From Niebla homalea (taxonomy: Eukaryota > Ascomycota > Lecanoromycetes > Lecanorales > Ramalinaceae), in assembly GCA_019925105.1 (NCBI GenBank), contig JAHGAU010000027.1:744001-808000 (forward strand): DNA of 64,000 nucleotides, given 5' to 3'. Both the position numbers and the translations under genes were made by a program. Of the stretch, positions 1-10,788 are shown piece after piece (position 1 is the first letter of the stretch; each line of letters begins with the position of its first letter). Under the pieces are notes generated by a model. That model saw only the letters and a list, made by a program, of their open reading frames with translations, was not told where the DNA came from and did not search any database.

Positions 1-98
1 CTGAGATTAAAGGAATGAATCTACCTGCCCCTGCCGGGTCTGCGCTTCCCGGTGTCTTTAGGCACCTTCGGCGGCACCACGACGTTGTGGTAATTCTC

Positions 99-840
99 TT
101 AGTAATTGAGAAGATTTGCTGCGTGGAGAGGTATTATCCCGCAGCCAGGAAAGGGGCAGCATAAAGCCGCCAAGATTTCCTCCTTGTGTTTAGATATAAC
201 ATGCCTGCGGATGGATGTCGTTCGGCCGAAGGTTTGCGGGGTCCGATACGGGTGAAAATAAAACACACAATGCTCTGCCGGTTCGAATATTGGTGTTCGC
301 GGGTCACAGGCGTGGCATAAGGGGCCTTCGGTGGCCGTCCGCGTCTCCGTGATCCTGTATCGATCCGAAGACTGAGTTCTGCAATGGCTTGAATCGCGTT
401 CTTACGATCGTGGACATCGCCAACATCCTTTTCCATCGGATTCACATTAAATAATGTATTTACGACATCCTGCCGCTGGGGTAAGATCTTGATTGGGACA
501 ACCTCTTCTGGTAACGCACCCTCGATTTCAAGTCCCTTAAGTTACGCTTTAATGTCCTTATGCGATTGTTGAGCGGCCCAGTCCTGCCGGTACCGGATGA
601 GCCGCTCGGCGTATAGCGACTGGTAAACGGACTTATAGGTACTGACAGCTGTCTTCGGGTCCTTTTGTAAAGCCTTTTTGCTCGTTTGCGCGTAAAGGGT
701 ATCGTTCCTCGAGTTTTGCTCAAGTTTATCAAGCTCTATTCTGCACTGATCTTTGTTCTGTTGGAGGAGTTGAAGCTCGTCCATTTATTTAACCTCTTCG
801 TACAGGGGTTCTAGCAGTTCTCGGGGACACCGACAATCAA
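99..840 (-). pseudogene. Broken gene resembling DUF3435 / C2H2 family C-terminal region
   Basis: One minus-strand frame reads from about 840 down to about 270 with in-frame stops at 785-787 and 542-544. It then needs a frameshift near 270 to enter a frame that carries RTTSIRRHVISKH and CCPFPGCG, a degenerate C2H2-like finger pair, before a stop at 99-101. Residues before the finger include a charged helical stretch (KSVYQSLYAERLIRYRQDW) and an AT-hook-like RRRGRPPKAP. This order (helical, charged segment, then a CPFPGC/HxxxxH finger) recalls the C-terminal half of fungal DUF3435 proteins, the family that includes the tyrosine recombinases of Starship elements. The family call is from memory of general features, not a search. 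No catalytic part is visible. It could equally be another C2H2 relic. The N-terminal part would lie at higher coordinates but is not readable. Confidence 0.45.
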
Positions 841-1254
841 TCGTTCGACGCATACTTGTGGCGAAGTTGACAAGGGTTGCTGAGGCGGCAGGTGCCGGAA
901 ATAGGTATCGGTGTAGTGGGAAATATAATGGGAGATGCATGATTGCTGCCATATTCGAGAAGAAGCGTAGCGTATTAAAACGTTACGTTGGGATTCATTT
1001 ATATGCCCTAAGATATTTAAGTGAATGGAGTTGGTTAATGCCTGAGTAAGGGTTAATATCCGCTATTCTCGATTGCTTTTCCTGCTTTACGGCGAATACA
1101 ATAGAACCTAAGTTTAAGACCGAACCCAATATGCTTACCTAGTCGGTCCAGTTAATAGTACGCTGTTCGATAATTTACGAGGCCTTCAGACGACGCACCT
1201 ATACCCTTACCACCCTCAAATCTGCCCTTAGAACCTATACTCAGTGAAGACGAC
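841..1254. other. Spacer without recognised gene
   Basis: Short open frames here have no recognisable domain. The segment separates the minus-strand relic from the gag relic and could hold the leader of the latter. No convincing LTR end or primer-binding site was found. Confidence 0.4.
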
Positions 1255-2860
1255 ATGCCACAAATCACCATGAGCGAGGAACAATTCCAAGCTCTTTTAA
1301 CGTCAATTCGAACTGCACCTGCAGCTGCAGCATCCAGGGCCGATATACCCAAATTCAGCCCTAAATACATTGGCTTCTTCAATCTCGACAATGACAACAC
1401 TGAGCCGGTAATACATACGAGTGACTCGCGAATCTACCATGACGTATTCTCATTTACCCAACGTTTGAGGAACAGAGAGGTAGATCCCAGATTTATTGAT
1501 CAATGTCTACAAGGCAAAGCTGAGAGATGGTATACCAATGAGTTAAGTGGCACTCAAAGAGCTGGGATACATACAAGTATGGAGTTTTGGGTCTCTGAAC
1601 TTGAAACTCGATTCAGAGAATCACCTATAGTGGCCCTTCAAAAGCTGGAATCACCCCGCTACACCATTGGTGATATCCATGCCCGTAAGGACCCTGAGGA
1701 GTACGTCCAAAAAATCATTACTCTCAACAAACACACTACAAGCCTCTCAGCTGAGGCCGGCTAAGTGATGACTGCATATAATTACTTCGACGTCCACCTC
1801 CGGACGCAGCCCTTTATGCCTACAGCCACTTCAACAATTGCGGACCTCATTCAACAAATCAACGACGTCAAGTATAAATGGTTTGACATGTATAAGCCAT
1901 ACAGTAACTCTCGTCAGCAAGAGCAATAGCCAGAACGTCAGCAGTACCCTCACCGCAACTTCAAAAAGGAGGAGAAGTATAAGTCAAATCCCCGCCCTTG
2001 GAAGGGAGGCCCAAGCCAGTATGTCAAAAAAGAGGAGGAGCAGGCATACTATATCAATGACGACGATGACGACAACGACGACGATGAGCCTGTCTTTGCC
2101 AGTATCACCACTATCGCCGAAGACCCTATACCCAAATCACCTGCGATATCATTGCAGCGAGGCCGCAACGTCGCATTTGCGACACCCACATCACCCAAAA
2201 CACCTACTTCAACAGACGACGCAACACCCGTATTTGCAAATCAGCAACGCTCCATTCAAGCACCATATAAATCACACGGACCGATTGAGAGTCAATGCCG
2301 CATTTGCTTTGACAAATTCCCCTCCCGCAATATACTGCATCAACACCTTCAGGAAGCTCATTACCATGAGTACCAGCAAGTCGACTATGGATAACCCGTC
2401 AGTACCTGACCCGGCAACACACCGGCTGACACCCTCTTATGTCTTGGCTCAGAATTTTCTCGCTGCTAATCGAGGCTCTCCTCCTGCTTTAGCTTAGGCT
2501 CCTGAAAGGCCTTTAGAGAGATCTATAAATTAAAGGCATCGAACTATACGACAGAACTGGACCCCTCGGCCTTAAGATCTCCCAGATTGATCGAGTTTAA
2601 AACAACCATTCATAAAAGGGTTTAAACCGTACAGTTCAACAACTCATAGCCGCCTTTGCATCCGCTGTGGTGACCAAGGAGATATCTCCAAGGAGTGTAA
2701 CGGCAGACCTGTACCTGCTTGGGAATAAGCCTATTTCAAAGAATTTGGTCTTCCCTGCTTAAGGACCTTGAGCGTATTTTGGTTCGGCTAGAATCGGCGA
2801 ATGCGACGGGAGAATCACTCCCTACGGTGAATCGGACGAGGAAAGTTCCAGCTCATTAAA
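1255..2860 (+). pseudogene. LTR-retrotransposon gag relic (capsid, C2H2 finger, CCHC knuckle)
   Basis: The frame opens with ATG at 1255 and continues to 2394, interrupted only by TAA at 1762 and TAG at 1927. Both stops can arise from glutamine codons by a single C-to-T change. Residues 1-170 look like a retroviral-type capsid (RFIDQCLQGKAERWYTNELS, then a WVSELETRFRE helix). An acidic stretch of Asp residues follows near 2060-2090, then a finger CRICFDKFPSRNILHQH with C-X2-C-X12-H-X4-H spacing at about 2296-2360. A one-base frameshift near 2370 leads into another frame carrying CIRCGDQGDISKEC at about 2657-2698, a CCHC knuckle in which the His position is Asp. Protease, reverse transcriptase and integrase are absent, because recognisable sequence ends at about 2860 where a dispersed repeat begins. 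The call as a Ty3-like or related gag is good; the clade is not resolved. Confidence 0.7.
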
Positions 2861-2879
2861 TCCCCTTGGCAACCACAGC

Positions 2880-3092
2880 AAGCTCAGATGATACTACAAC
2901 AGGCCCAAAAACACCGCACTTGCGATGGAGCATCTGAGAGGTGACCAAACCCTTCAGCTTTTTCAAATTTATTTCTATGACCGCTCCCAATGCGCACGTG
3001 CTCCTACTACAACAATCCCAAAGACACCGCATTGTCCATCCATTGTGGGCTATACCTTGCCTTCGTATGCTCCCATTTTGACAGACTAAAAG
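2880..3092 (-). repeat. Dispersed repeat family, copy A
   Basis: Read on the minus strand, this segment carries the family's hallmark blocks: TGTCAAAATGGGAGCATACG at about 3062-3082, a GCGGTGTCTTTGG block at about 3020-3030, and CGCAAGTGCGGTGTTTTTGG at about 2909-2928. The same blocks occur at 8940-9112 and 17369-17452. Here some blocks end in GCCTGTTGTAGTA instead of CCTGTCAAAATGG, so the copy is a diverged multi-unit version. It starts exactly where the gag relic stops being readable. Confidence 0.7.
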
Positions 3093-5191
3093 ACAACCTG
3101 TTTGCAATGGAGAAGCGGAACAGAAGGCAAGCTGTTTAGTGGTGGTGTAATAGTCAGAGCTTTGTCTGAGTTGCCAAAAAGCGGCGGAAAAAGTTGTGTT
3201 TATCGTCTCTCTTCTCTTATAGCCGTCCACTTGATCCCTCTCATTGAGCTCTCCTTCCCCGCTCATAAAACCAACGGCATACACCTGATCCAGGCCCTTG
3301 CCACGGCCAAAGCAGCCCCAAGTATAGATATTCTCTGCTCAATCACGTACCGTCTGACGGGCATCGGGATCACGTATCGGCTTGGCGGCTCCTTAATTGA
3401 TATAAAAGCAAGTTAGGGGTTGGCGTCGGCGGCGGACAGAATTGACTTTTAGGGCGCTTATACAATAAAAGCAGCGAACAGCTTTCGGTCCAACAGGCCG
3501 CCCAGAACTAAAACGAGAGGCGGGAGTGGACGGTGACAAGAGAAAACCGAAGCAGTCAGGATCTAGGCGTCCCAGCGGTTGTCGAGTATCTGCACCTTCT
3601 CTTACTTCCTTTCCTCCATACCTTTACACCAGGATTATGACATTTTGGCAAAGAATCCTCCTAATGAGCGACAGCGTCGTTATCCTCCTCATTGGCGACG
3701 TAGGTCTGGAGCCCCGGATTGCGCAGAGGCGGAGCGTCGCATTAACCATAATTATTTTTTGCGCCTCCTTATGCGCGTATGCTACTTGGACCTTCACGCC
3801 GACACCACGATTGGACGTGCCTTCCAGTAGCATGGAAGGGCGGCTGTGGAGGGTGGGCACCATCTTAGAGGCTCTTTTAGTCTCTGATTTCTCTAGAGAC
3901 AGGGCAATATCTCACGGGTCGAGCGAGAGATTTCTTAAACGCGATTGGGCTTTGCTTTTGTGCTTCTCTTTTTCTTTTGCTAGCTTGCGGGCCACCTCCC
4001 CCTTAAAGAAGCCGTCCTCCAGACGGAAAGGTATCTGGGAGCTCGTTCGCCGAGCAAAAAGCTGGTTAACAGCGTGCTTCTGGTTATGCTCCCACCAAGC
4101 TTCCTGTCAGCCTAGGTGTAGGCATGGTGGTAGTGTTGCGGGCATGGAGTGTCACTGAGCCGTCATGCGAGCGGTGCCAAGACACTCTCATGACACGTGT
4201 ATATCTCATCACCTGGCCGTACATCCCAGACTAGCTGGGTGTATCCTGCAGTCTTCTTTCATAGATCCATCTTCATAGATCATACTCAATTCATACTACC
4301 CCATCACACTCATACGTCCATGCGTGTGACACTTCCTCGCGTCGTAATAATGATGATGATGATGATGATGATCTGGCCGTGGCCAAACGCTTGCTCCTTC
4401 CGAGCGGTGAAGAATCCTTTAAAGACGCACAGCATCCAAAAAGGTATGTCCTAGTTTCGTTTGAGCTTCCCGCTACTCGGATTAGACGGTGCCGAAACTT
4501 CATGGCCGACCTCTGCTTTGACCGCCGACGCCGGCCGGAACTGGAACCCTCACGATATATCCTCAATAAATGTTTATTTCAAAAGCCGGGGTAATGCTCG
4601 TACGCATGGTCATGCTGCATTATGCCATACCGGCTCTTACCTCTTCCCCTATCGCGGTCTTGCTTAAGATGACAGAGCTGCGACTCTTAACGCCGGCGAA
4701 GAGTAGTCTGCAAGGGTGCGGAGAGGCGGTGAGAATTGGCTCAAATTGCTGGTACGAGTGGGGGGAAGTTACTGGGGTTCTGGCATGTTGATAAGCCTTG
4801 CTGTAGGGGGCGGGGGAAAAGGTTGTTTGAAGTCGTGCCGAGGATACGGAGCTAGCGTTGTGCTTTTCTCTTTACACCGCAACGACTGCTGCTTTTACTT
4901 ATTATATCTTCGAGTCGGTTTCGAAGCGAACGCTTGGGTGTTATCGATAGGCAATGGGATGGAAAGCAATGCAATCTATGTACGTCTAATTACACATCTC
5001 AGTCGGGGAATAAGGAGATAGGAGACCAATCCAAACGTACTATTTTACCTCCTTGCTAATCCGTCCACCGATTTTTTGCCATCACAATGGGATAAGCTAT
5101 AACCCATCGCCTGGAGGGCCCCCCCCTACCCTTCACCCTTGGCCACCTCCCATATTCCAAATAACATTTTGCAGATATGCGCGCTACTCTC
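3093..5191. other. No convincing gene
   Basis: Several open frames of 60-210 codons overlap on both strands. The longest plus-strand one (3526-4158) lacks an ATG start and has no domain. None shows conserved motifs or clean intron signals. The composition is ordinary and not RIP-like. A trinucleotide run lies at 4350-4372. Confidence 0.4.
4350..4372. repeat. ATG trinucleotide microsatellite
   Basis: Seven to eight consecutive ATG/TGA-phase triplets are visible. They lie in an otherwise ordinary non-coding stretch. Confidence 0.9.
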
Positions 5192-6205
5192 TCACTTCTT
5201 CACAAGCCCCCTCCAGCCATCGGCAATACTCCTCCTAGTACGGGCGGGCGGGTGCAAGCCTAGGGTGGCCACCGTCCGCAAGCTCGACTCCAGCTCCAGG
5301 TTGCGGGCCGAAAGCATCGCCATCCGGGACTGCAGGCCGCTTTCGCGGGCGGACAGCTCTTGCATCCTTGCATGCAGCTCCGCTTCGCGCGACAGTAAGC
5401 TTGCGCGTTCCTTGATGAGAGATTGGTTCGTGGCCTGGAGTCGCTCTAGCTTCTCCCCGGTGAGAACATCGTTATTACCCTCGCCATTTGTACTGAACGA
5501 GCTGTTTGTTTGGGAGAAGCGGCCAGGTAGCGGGTGGTACGGTCCGGGAAAGCCGTCATTGCTGGAGTAATCCAAGGGACTGAGGTCAGAGGCAGTGGAT
5601 AGCGGGTTGGAGTCATGAGTCGTGCCGGAGCCATTGGAAATCCCCCGCCCATCCCTTGCAATCGGCGCGTCGGCGAAGGGGTCTGGGGAGAAAGGAAAGA
5701 TGTCGTCAGGAGATGAGGAGGATAGACAAGTGCTATCGGCCGATGCTGCAGACTCGGGATCTGATGAGAATTGAAACCTGTCATCAAAAGGTGACAGAGG
5801 TGAAGAAGGGCCATTAGCCCATGCGGGGGGCTTAGGCTCACTAGGTTTGACCACAGCTGCGTCTGTACTGGTGGATGCTGAGCCGGATGATGGAGCTGGG
5901 GTTAACGGGGACGGCGGCGTCGTAGGGATGGAGGTAGGGATGGAGATCGGATCTGATCGCTGGTAAAAGGCTGTTGGAGAGGGTCGCGCCGTAAAAGTGG
6001 ATGGCGAAGCTGATGGCTGTAGATGCTTTGGCAAAGAGGGTAGTGCTGTCGAGATGTCGCTCGTAAGTGGGGGCTTGCAAAGGTGCTCCTGATATGATAG
6101 AGCGCGAGTCGGTGAGGGAGGTCTGATTTGGGTCGACGATACGTCGGATAAGAAAGAGCCGTCATCAGCGCCAGAGTTGGCATCGCGTTCTTCTGTGGCG
6201 GGCAT
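5192..6205 (-). CDS. Ser/Pro-rich protein with C-terminal coiled coil, function unknown
   Basis: This is an uninterrupted 337-residue frame with start ATG at 6203-6205 in a good context (AATTATGCC) and a stop at 5192-5194. Residues 1 to about 240 are low-complexity and rich in Ser, Pro and Thr, with acidic patches and several SP/TP sites, as in disordered, phosphorylated proteins. Residues about 245-310 form a clear heptad-like helix (EKLERLQATNQSLIKERASL, continuing with repeated EAELHARMQEL-type units), suggesting a dimerising coiled coil. The C-terminus is basic (ARTRRSIADGWRGLVKK). No signal peptide or membrane segment is visible. No family is recognised. The absence of stops and of RIP-type damage next to decayed DNA supports a functional gene. 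An upstream intron or a longer N-terminus cannot be excluded. Confidence 0.75.
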   Translation of the reverse strand: MPATEERDANSGADDGSFLSDVSSTQIRPPSPTRALSYQEHLCKPPLTSDISTALPSLPKHLQPSASPSTFTARPSPTAFYQRSDPISIPTSIPTTPPSPLTPAPSSGSASTSTDAAVVKPSEPKPPAWANGPSSPLSPFDDRFQFSSDPESAASADSTCLSSSSPDDIFPFSPDPFADAPIARDGRGISNGSGTTHDSNPLSTASDLSPLDYSSNDGFPGPYHPLPGRFSQTNSSFSTNGEGNNDVLTGEKLERLQATNQSLIKERASLLSREAELHARMQELSARESGLQSRMAMLSARNLELESSLRTVATLGLHPPARTRRSIADGWRGLVKK

Positions 6206-7290
6206 AATTTGATGGGATATATTGGTGTCTGCTGCTATGATCAGAATGATAAATGATGTTGAGATGAAGAGAACGACTGACCTGAGAGTTCTGGAGCTTT
6301 TATGCCCATGAGCATGGAAACCAACCTGCCAGGCAGTATGATTGTCTTATGCTTTGGCCAATGGCGTGATACTTCTGGTAAAGAATAGATGGATCATGAA
6401 GACCTTCGTGTCTGTCTCGTATTCTATGCACCCTGTTCCCGCAAATCGCGTGCTGTCTGAGGTAGGATTCGGGCGCCTGCGTTTTCTCTCCCATATTGTC
6501 TTTGTTGTCACTTTGCTATGACATGGATAGGCAAACCTTCATATGGGAAATCACATATGCACGACAACGCCATGTGGCAAGACAGCTTGCAAGGCACCCA
6601 TAGCGCAGGATATAACAGGCCAAACAGATCTCCGTCTTTGTTACGTCCCACTCCCTCCTTTTGTACGCCGACTGTACTAGATTTCCGGGCATCAATAGCT
6701 TTAGGAGACGTTGTGTTCGGTGGCAGTAGCGGCGGCGCCGTGCCGTACCTGTGATCCGACTTTTAGGAGAGATGCATCTCGTAGGGTGTAGCCATCGCTC
6801 GAACCAACTCCCCCCCATCCTTCTTTCTCCATCCAAACCACCAGCCCCCATCTTCCCGCAACAAACACCACTACCGAATTCCAAATCGATCCTCAAGGAT
6901 TGATCCCGCCCATCCCTGGTGAAGATTGCGTCTCATGAATTGTATCCGCGTTCCCACCAGGGTCCTCCACGTTCACGCTCGCTCTAATGCTGCGGTAGAA
7001 GCGCTTGGGCCAGACCCGCATCTCCTCATTGGTCGGCCATCCTTTTCCTTTGACGTGCTTGAGGATGTATGTTCTGCTGCATCCGGCGGATCAGGTCCAT
7101 GGAGACGGGGACGGTTCCGTGGCCTTGGTCATCGATCCAAAGCCAAGAAGCGAAGAAGCGACGCGTTGCCTGCAGGGACGAGTCAATGCCCCGGAGCGAT
7201 GTTGAGCATGTCCACGAGAGGGAGCCGGACGAAAGGCTCTACTTGAGACCGGGGCGCAGTTTGATTATTTCCCCCAGGTTACTGTCGGTG
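6206..7290. other. Upstream/intergenic region, no recognised gene
   Basis: The first part would be the promoter and 5' leader of the minus-strand coiled-coil gene. Short overlapping frames at 6300-7246 show no domain or conserved motif. Confidence 0.4.
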
Positions 7291-7596
7291 TCATCGTGCC
7301 GCCGCGGGCTGCAATAGGGCCGGCGTCGATCGTACAACCATTGGTACGCAGATTCTCAACAGGGCGATCGCTAATGCGATAGCACCAACGACTCCAAGTA
7401 TAGAGAGAGCATTGGATGACCTGCAAAAAGTCGTAGCAGCGTCGATCGCGATGGCTTCGCGACCACTTCTTATCGCGTCGCACTTGTCAATCATTGACTG
7501 CCTTTGCATTTGTATGCTCGAGCTCTTGTACACACGAGTTTGGTCTTGTTTTTGACGCCTGCTGCGATTTTGTTCCCCACTGGTGTTCACGAACAT
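7291..7596 (-). CDS. Possible small single-pass membrane protein, or last exon of one
   Basis: A 101-residue frame runs from ATG 7594-7596 to a stop at 7291-7293, and stays open upstream for about 20 more codons (GCDFEAENPSQETLGVGD before the Met). The N-terminal half is polar and basic with many Gln and Arg. Residues about 66-90 (ALSILGVVGAIALAIALLRI and following) form a good hydrophobic segment with Gly/Ala typical of a transmembrane helix, followed by a short tail. No family is recognised. The open upstream extension suggests that this could be the 3' exon of a longer protein. Coding status is uncertain. Confidence 0.35.
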   Translation of the reverse strand: MFVNTSGEQNRSRRQKQDQTRVYKSSSIQMQRQSMIDKCDAIRSGREAIAIDAATTFCRSSNALSILGVVGAIALAIALLRICVPMVVRSTPALLQPAAAR

Positions 7597-8596
7597 ATCT
7601 CCAACGCCGAGGGTTTCTTGACTAGGATTCTCCGCCTCAAAATCGCAGCCGAAGAAGCTGCGTCAGGCTACACCCGCTACCCGACCATGGGAGTAGAGGT
7701 AGGAGGGAGGAGGGGGAGGAGAGATACTGTTTGTGCGCAGCAGGGAAGGAAGTAGGTGACGGAGGACACCTTGCCTAAATAAGAATGGAGAGTGATTAGC
7801 CAAAGTCCAAGGAAGGTGCCAATTCGCAAAGTTTACGGAACCATGTTGGCACCTTTGTGTGGAATAAGGACTGACTCACCACGACAGCTCCAATGGACCG
7901 CATTGGCAGATCTTGCCTTCGGCATTGCCTGCTCCACTACTTGTAGCGGGTAGGGTCCCTGACCGCGTGAGAGTGTACGTACAAAGCCGAATGTCTTATG
8001 GAGAAAATTGGGTACTTATAAGGCCTGACAGATTGACATGTTGTATGGCAGATCCGGTAGGATGAAGAAGATATGCCGAACAAGTCGAGATTTGAATTAA
8101 TATCGGGCAATTAATCTGGAGATGACGTCCTTGGCCTTCACGTGGCTAAGGTGGCTCTTATATGTGGCCGGATCATCTGATTATCCGCTCCCGACTAGCT
8201 CTACTAAAAAGGTTTAGCGGCTTGGGAAGATCTGTTACCGAGGGTAGAAAGGGAAGGAAGCAGGGTGCTTGCTTAGTAATCTTCAGTCTTAAATAGCTCA
8301 GAGCGTGTATGACGGCTTCGCCACCGGGTAAGCCCTCCGGATTAGCCTGCCGAGGCCGCTAACCTTTTTCGGCTAAAGCAGGGGTTTTCGCGGCCGCGGT
8401 AGAAGAAAGGCCCATTTCTCAGCATCTAACCCGAAGGGGCTTAGGGCCAGCCCCTTTCTCCGCAGCGGCTGAGGGACTGAGGCAACCCTTTCCATAGTAT
8501 GAAATACACCACCCTGCTCTACTCACAGAACCGAAGGATCTGCTTCACCTGCTTCATCTGAGAGACGTGTTTTTCTAGGGTAGGTAGAAAATTCGA
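7597..8596. other. No recognised gene; includes a GC-rich patch at about 8300-8480
   Basis: No open frame of note was found. The 8300-8480 patch is GC-rich with short complementary words around CCGCTAACC and GGCTAA, and looks unlike its surroundings. It may be the end of an old mobile element, but no paired end was found in the window. Confidence 0.3.
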
Positions 8597-8800
8597 TTAA
8601 CCTACGTCGCTCTCTTGCTCTCTTTCAACATAGTCTTTCTGGAATAATATGGAAGCATCTTCGAATGTCAGATGAACGACGGTGAGGATGCATGGATGGA
8701 TAAATTGAGCGATTGACTGATTACAAGTATGGAACACCACCGGAATACTCTCCGGTTCGAGTAATAACCGAAGCATTTGCTCATCACTCAGCTTCTCCAC
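8597..8800 (-). CDS. Open 67-codon fragment ending at a dispersed repeat, function unknown
   Basis: The frame MEKLSDEQMLRLLLEPESIP and onward looks protein-like: balanced composition, alternating helix-like stretches, no low complexity. Its Met lies directly against the first degenerate unit of dispersed-repeat copy B, so the original N-terminus may have been lost. No domain is recognised. It may be a gene fragment rather than a functional gene. Confidence 0.25.
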   Translation of the reverse strand: MEKLSDEQMLRLLLEPESIPVVFHTCNQSIAQFIHPCILTVVHLTFEDASILFQKDYVEREQESDVG

Positions 8801-9112
8801 GGCAATTGCGGTAGGGGCATATGCGAAGCAGGTGTCGCGTCAAAGTGGGTGAGGTGAGCCTGGTGAAGGGTTAGTCAAAAGGGTTTGAAAAAGGGCTTGC
8901 TGAAGGGCTTGCTCATCTCTCACATTCTCCGTCGCAAATGCGGTGTTTTTGACCTGTCAAAATGGGAGCATGCGGAGGTCATAGCCTCAGATGGACAGAT
9001 CTCTTACTCATCACCCAGGCTCTCCAGGGCAATTGCGGTGATTTTGGCCTGTCAAAATGGGAGCATACGGAGGTCAAGCATGGCCTCAGATGGACGGATC
9101 ATGGCTGGGAGA
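8801..9112 (+). repeat. Dispersed repeat family, copy B (two good units plus one degenerate unit)
   Basis: Two similar units lie in tandem with their TGCGGTG words 95 bp apart (8939 and 9034). Both contain CCTGTCAAAATGGGAGCAT, then CGGAGGTCA, then CCTCAGATGGAC. A weaker unit precedes them at about 8801-8860 (GGCAATTGCGG, then GTCAAAGTGGG). The same blocks occur at 2880-3092 in inverse orientation and at 17369-17452. There is no coding capacity and no terminal inverted repeat. Confidence 0.75.
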
Positions 9113-10685
9113 CAAATTTAAGGTGCACCCGTGTGTGTTATGCAGGTCAACATCAAGTCATCTCATAAAGCCTGTCCTCCTCCATTTCTACAGCTAGTCA
9201 GCCGGATGCCTCGGACATTACGTCAATCGACCCCGTTTCAGTCCGTTTCACTTTCACGACTATTTCCCCGGACGTGGTTTCCTCCACATACTCGCACCAC
9301 GGTACTTGATTGCTCAAAGGCTACTTTACTGCGGCTCTCAGATACCTAGCCCCAGAGTTGAGAATCCTACCAGATGAAGTTGTGAATTGGGTCACACGAG
9401 CTCAGAGGGGAGGGCGGACAAATACTCTCCTTACCTAGGAGATTTCTTTTCTCGAGCGTCAGACTTCATCATACACGGTGCCTCCCAAGATGGAATTGAG
9501 ATAAGAGTTACGGACATCAGGAATCCGTCATGTTATTTATGATCTAATCACTAACTCTAATTACGACAAATACAAGAAGCTAAGATAGCAGATGGGAAGT
9601 ATACTGCTCACGCCTTGTGGCAGCCCTATGTCCACGCAAAACCGGCGAATAATCGCTAGTCATTTTGCTCAAATTCAAGATCTTTCAAGAGAAAGGATCA
9701 TGTGTAATCATGCGCGATATGCTACGTCCTTATCTTAACGCGAAAAGGCGTAATCCGGGAAATTGGTTTATTCTACACCATCGAGGCGTATTAGAGCAGC
9801 TCCAGCCGTTCATTTTGTCGTTCGGGGGACAGATGTTGAACCCGGCATAATGACGCTTTGGAATGGCATTAAGCGGATACGAGGTCGGAGGATCCACAAG
9901 CACGAGTGGCATATCGCAGTCATGGAGAATCCGGACTTCTGCGAAACCGCCAAGGAAAAGCTTCCGTATTGATATCGAGGATACAAAGTCTAGTAGGCGA
10001 ATTCGGTATTTCATTCAAGGAAGGGACGGCTACCGATTCTGTGAATAAATTCAATAAAGATGCCATCCAAACAGTTCGGAAAAGGCGTGGCGATCTTTCT
10101 GGCAATCCCATCGTTTTAAAGCCCGCTATTGTTATACTTGAGAAGTTTTATTATCGAAGTCAAAGTAGGAAGCGCTCTTCAAGAGCACCGGCACTTTCGG
10201 CTTGGAAAACTGGGCTCAACCAAGTGAGTACTGCCGCAATTATATAGACTGCAGCTACTTTATTGAGCTTAAATTTCCAGACCGAAATTGGGGATTTTTC
10301 AAGGCTAGATTGTTATCTCAGTATGAAGCTGGTCCGACAGCCTTCCTATTTTACATGGAAATAATGGTTGTTCTGGTTAACAGACGAGTTAACAATGTTC
10401 AATGTGTTCAATGGGGGATTCCAAACCCAATAGAAAGGCTCCGAGAAATCAATGCGAAACCCTTCCCTGTATTACCGATTTGATAAGTGCTCCGTTTATG
10501 GACCCAAAGACCAATAGCGGACCATGGAATTGTGGCAGTACAGGGTATCAGAGTCCACATCAAGTCAAATCTTGAAGACAACGCAAGGATCACGAGAATA
10601 CCGAATATACTCTCCCTCGCTCCGCTATATCCATACAGCCATTAATGGTAGCTAACAAATATTACAGCAGACGTCTTCGACGAGT
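9113..10685. other. Degenerate possibly once-coding DNA, product unknown
   Basis: Between about 9660 and 10480, protein-like fragments occur in all three plus frames (for example KFPDRNWGFFKARLLSQYE near 10270-10330, and a basic segment at 9906-10247), broken by stops and frame changes. They may be one decayed gene. No domain was recognised, and the minus strand also holds an open frame at 9730-10014, so even the strand is uncertain. Confidence 0.3.
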
Positions 10686-10687
10686 TA

Positions 10688-10788
10688 GCATACTTGAGAA
10701 GTTTGCAAATGCTTGGCAAAAAAAAAAACGCACCTCTCCCGAGCTTTTGTTAGCCACCACCATATAAATTTATTGAAGCATTGCGCAA
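10688..10788 (+). repeat. Left terminal inverted repeat
   Basis: It begins GCATACTTGAGAAG, contains an 11-A run followed by CGCACCTCTCCCGAGC, and ends near CGCAA. It matches the reverse complement of 14122-14222 with an identical A-run length and only about six mismatches. Confidence 0.9.

Noticed and set aside
2856..3284. 142-codon minus-strand open frame
   Set aside because: It runs through dispersed-repeat copy A, so it is a shadow of the repeat.
3526..4158. 210-codon plus-strand open frame
   Set aside because: No ATG at the start, no motif, overlapped by other open frames, and composition not coding-like.
4379..4667. Possible spliced gene with GTATGT...TTAG signals
   Set aside because: Joined frames give no domain and no consistent start; splice-like words alone are too common.
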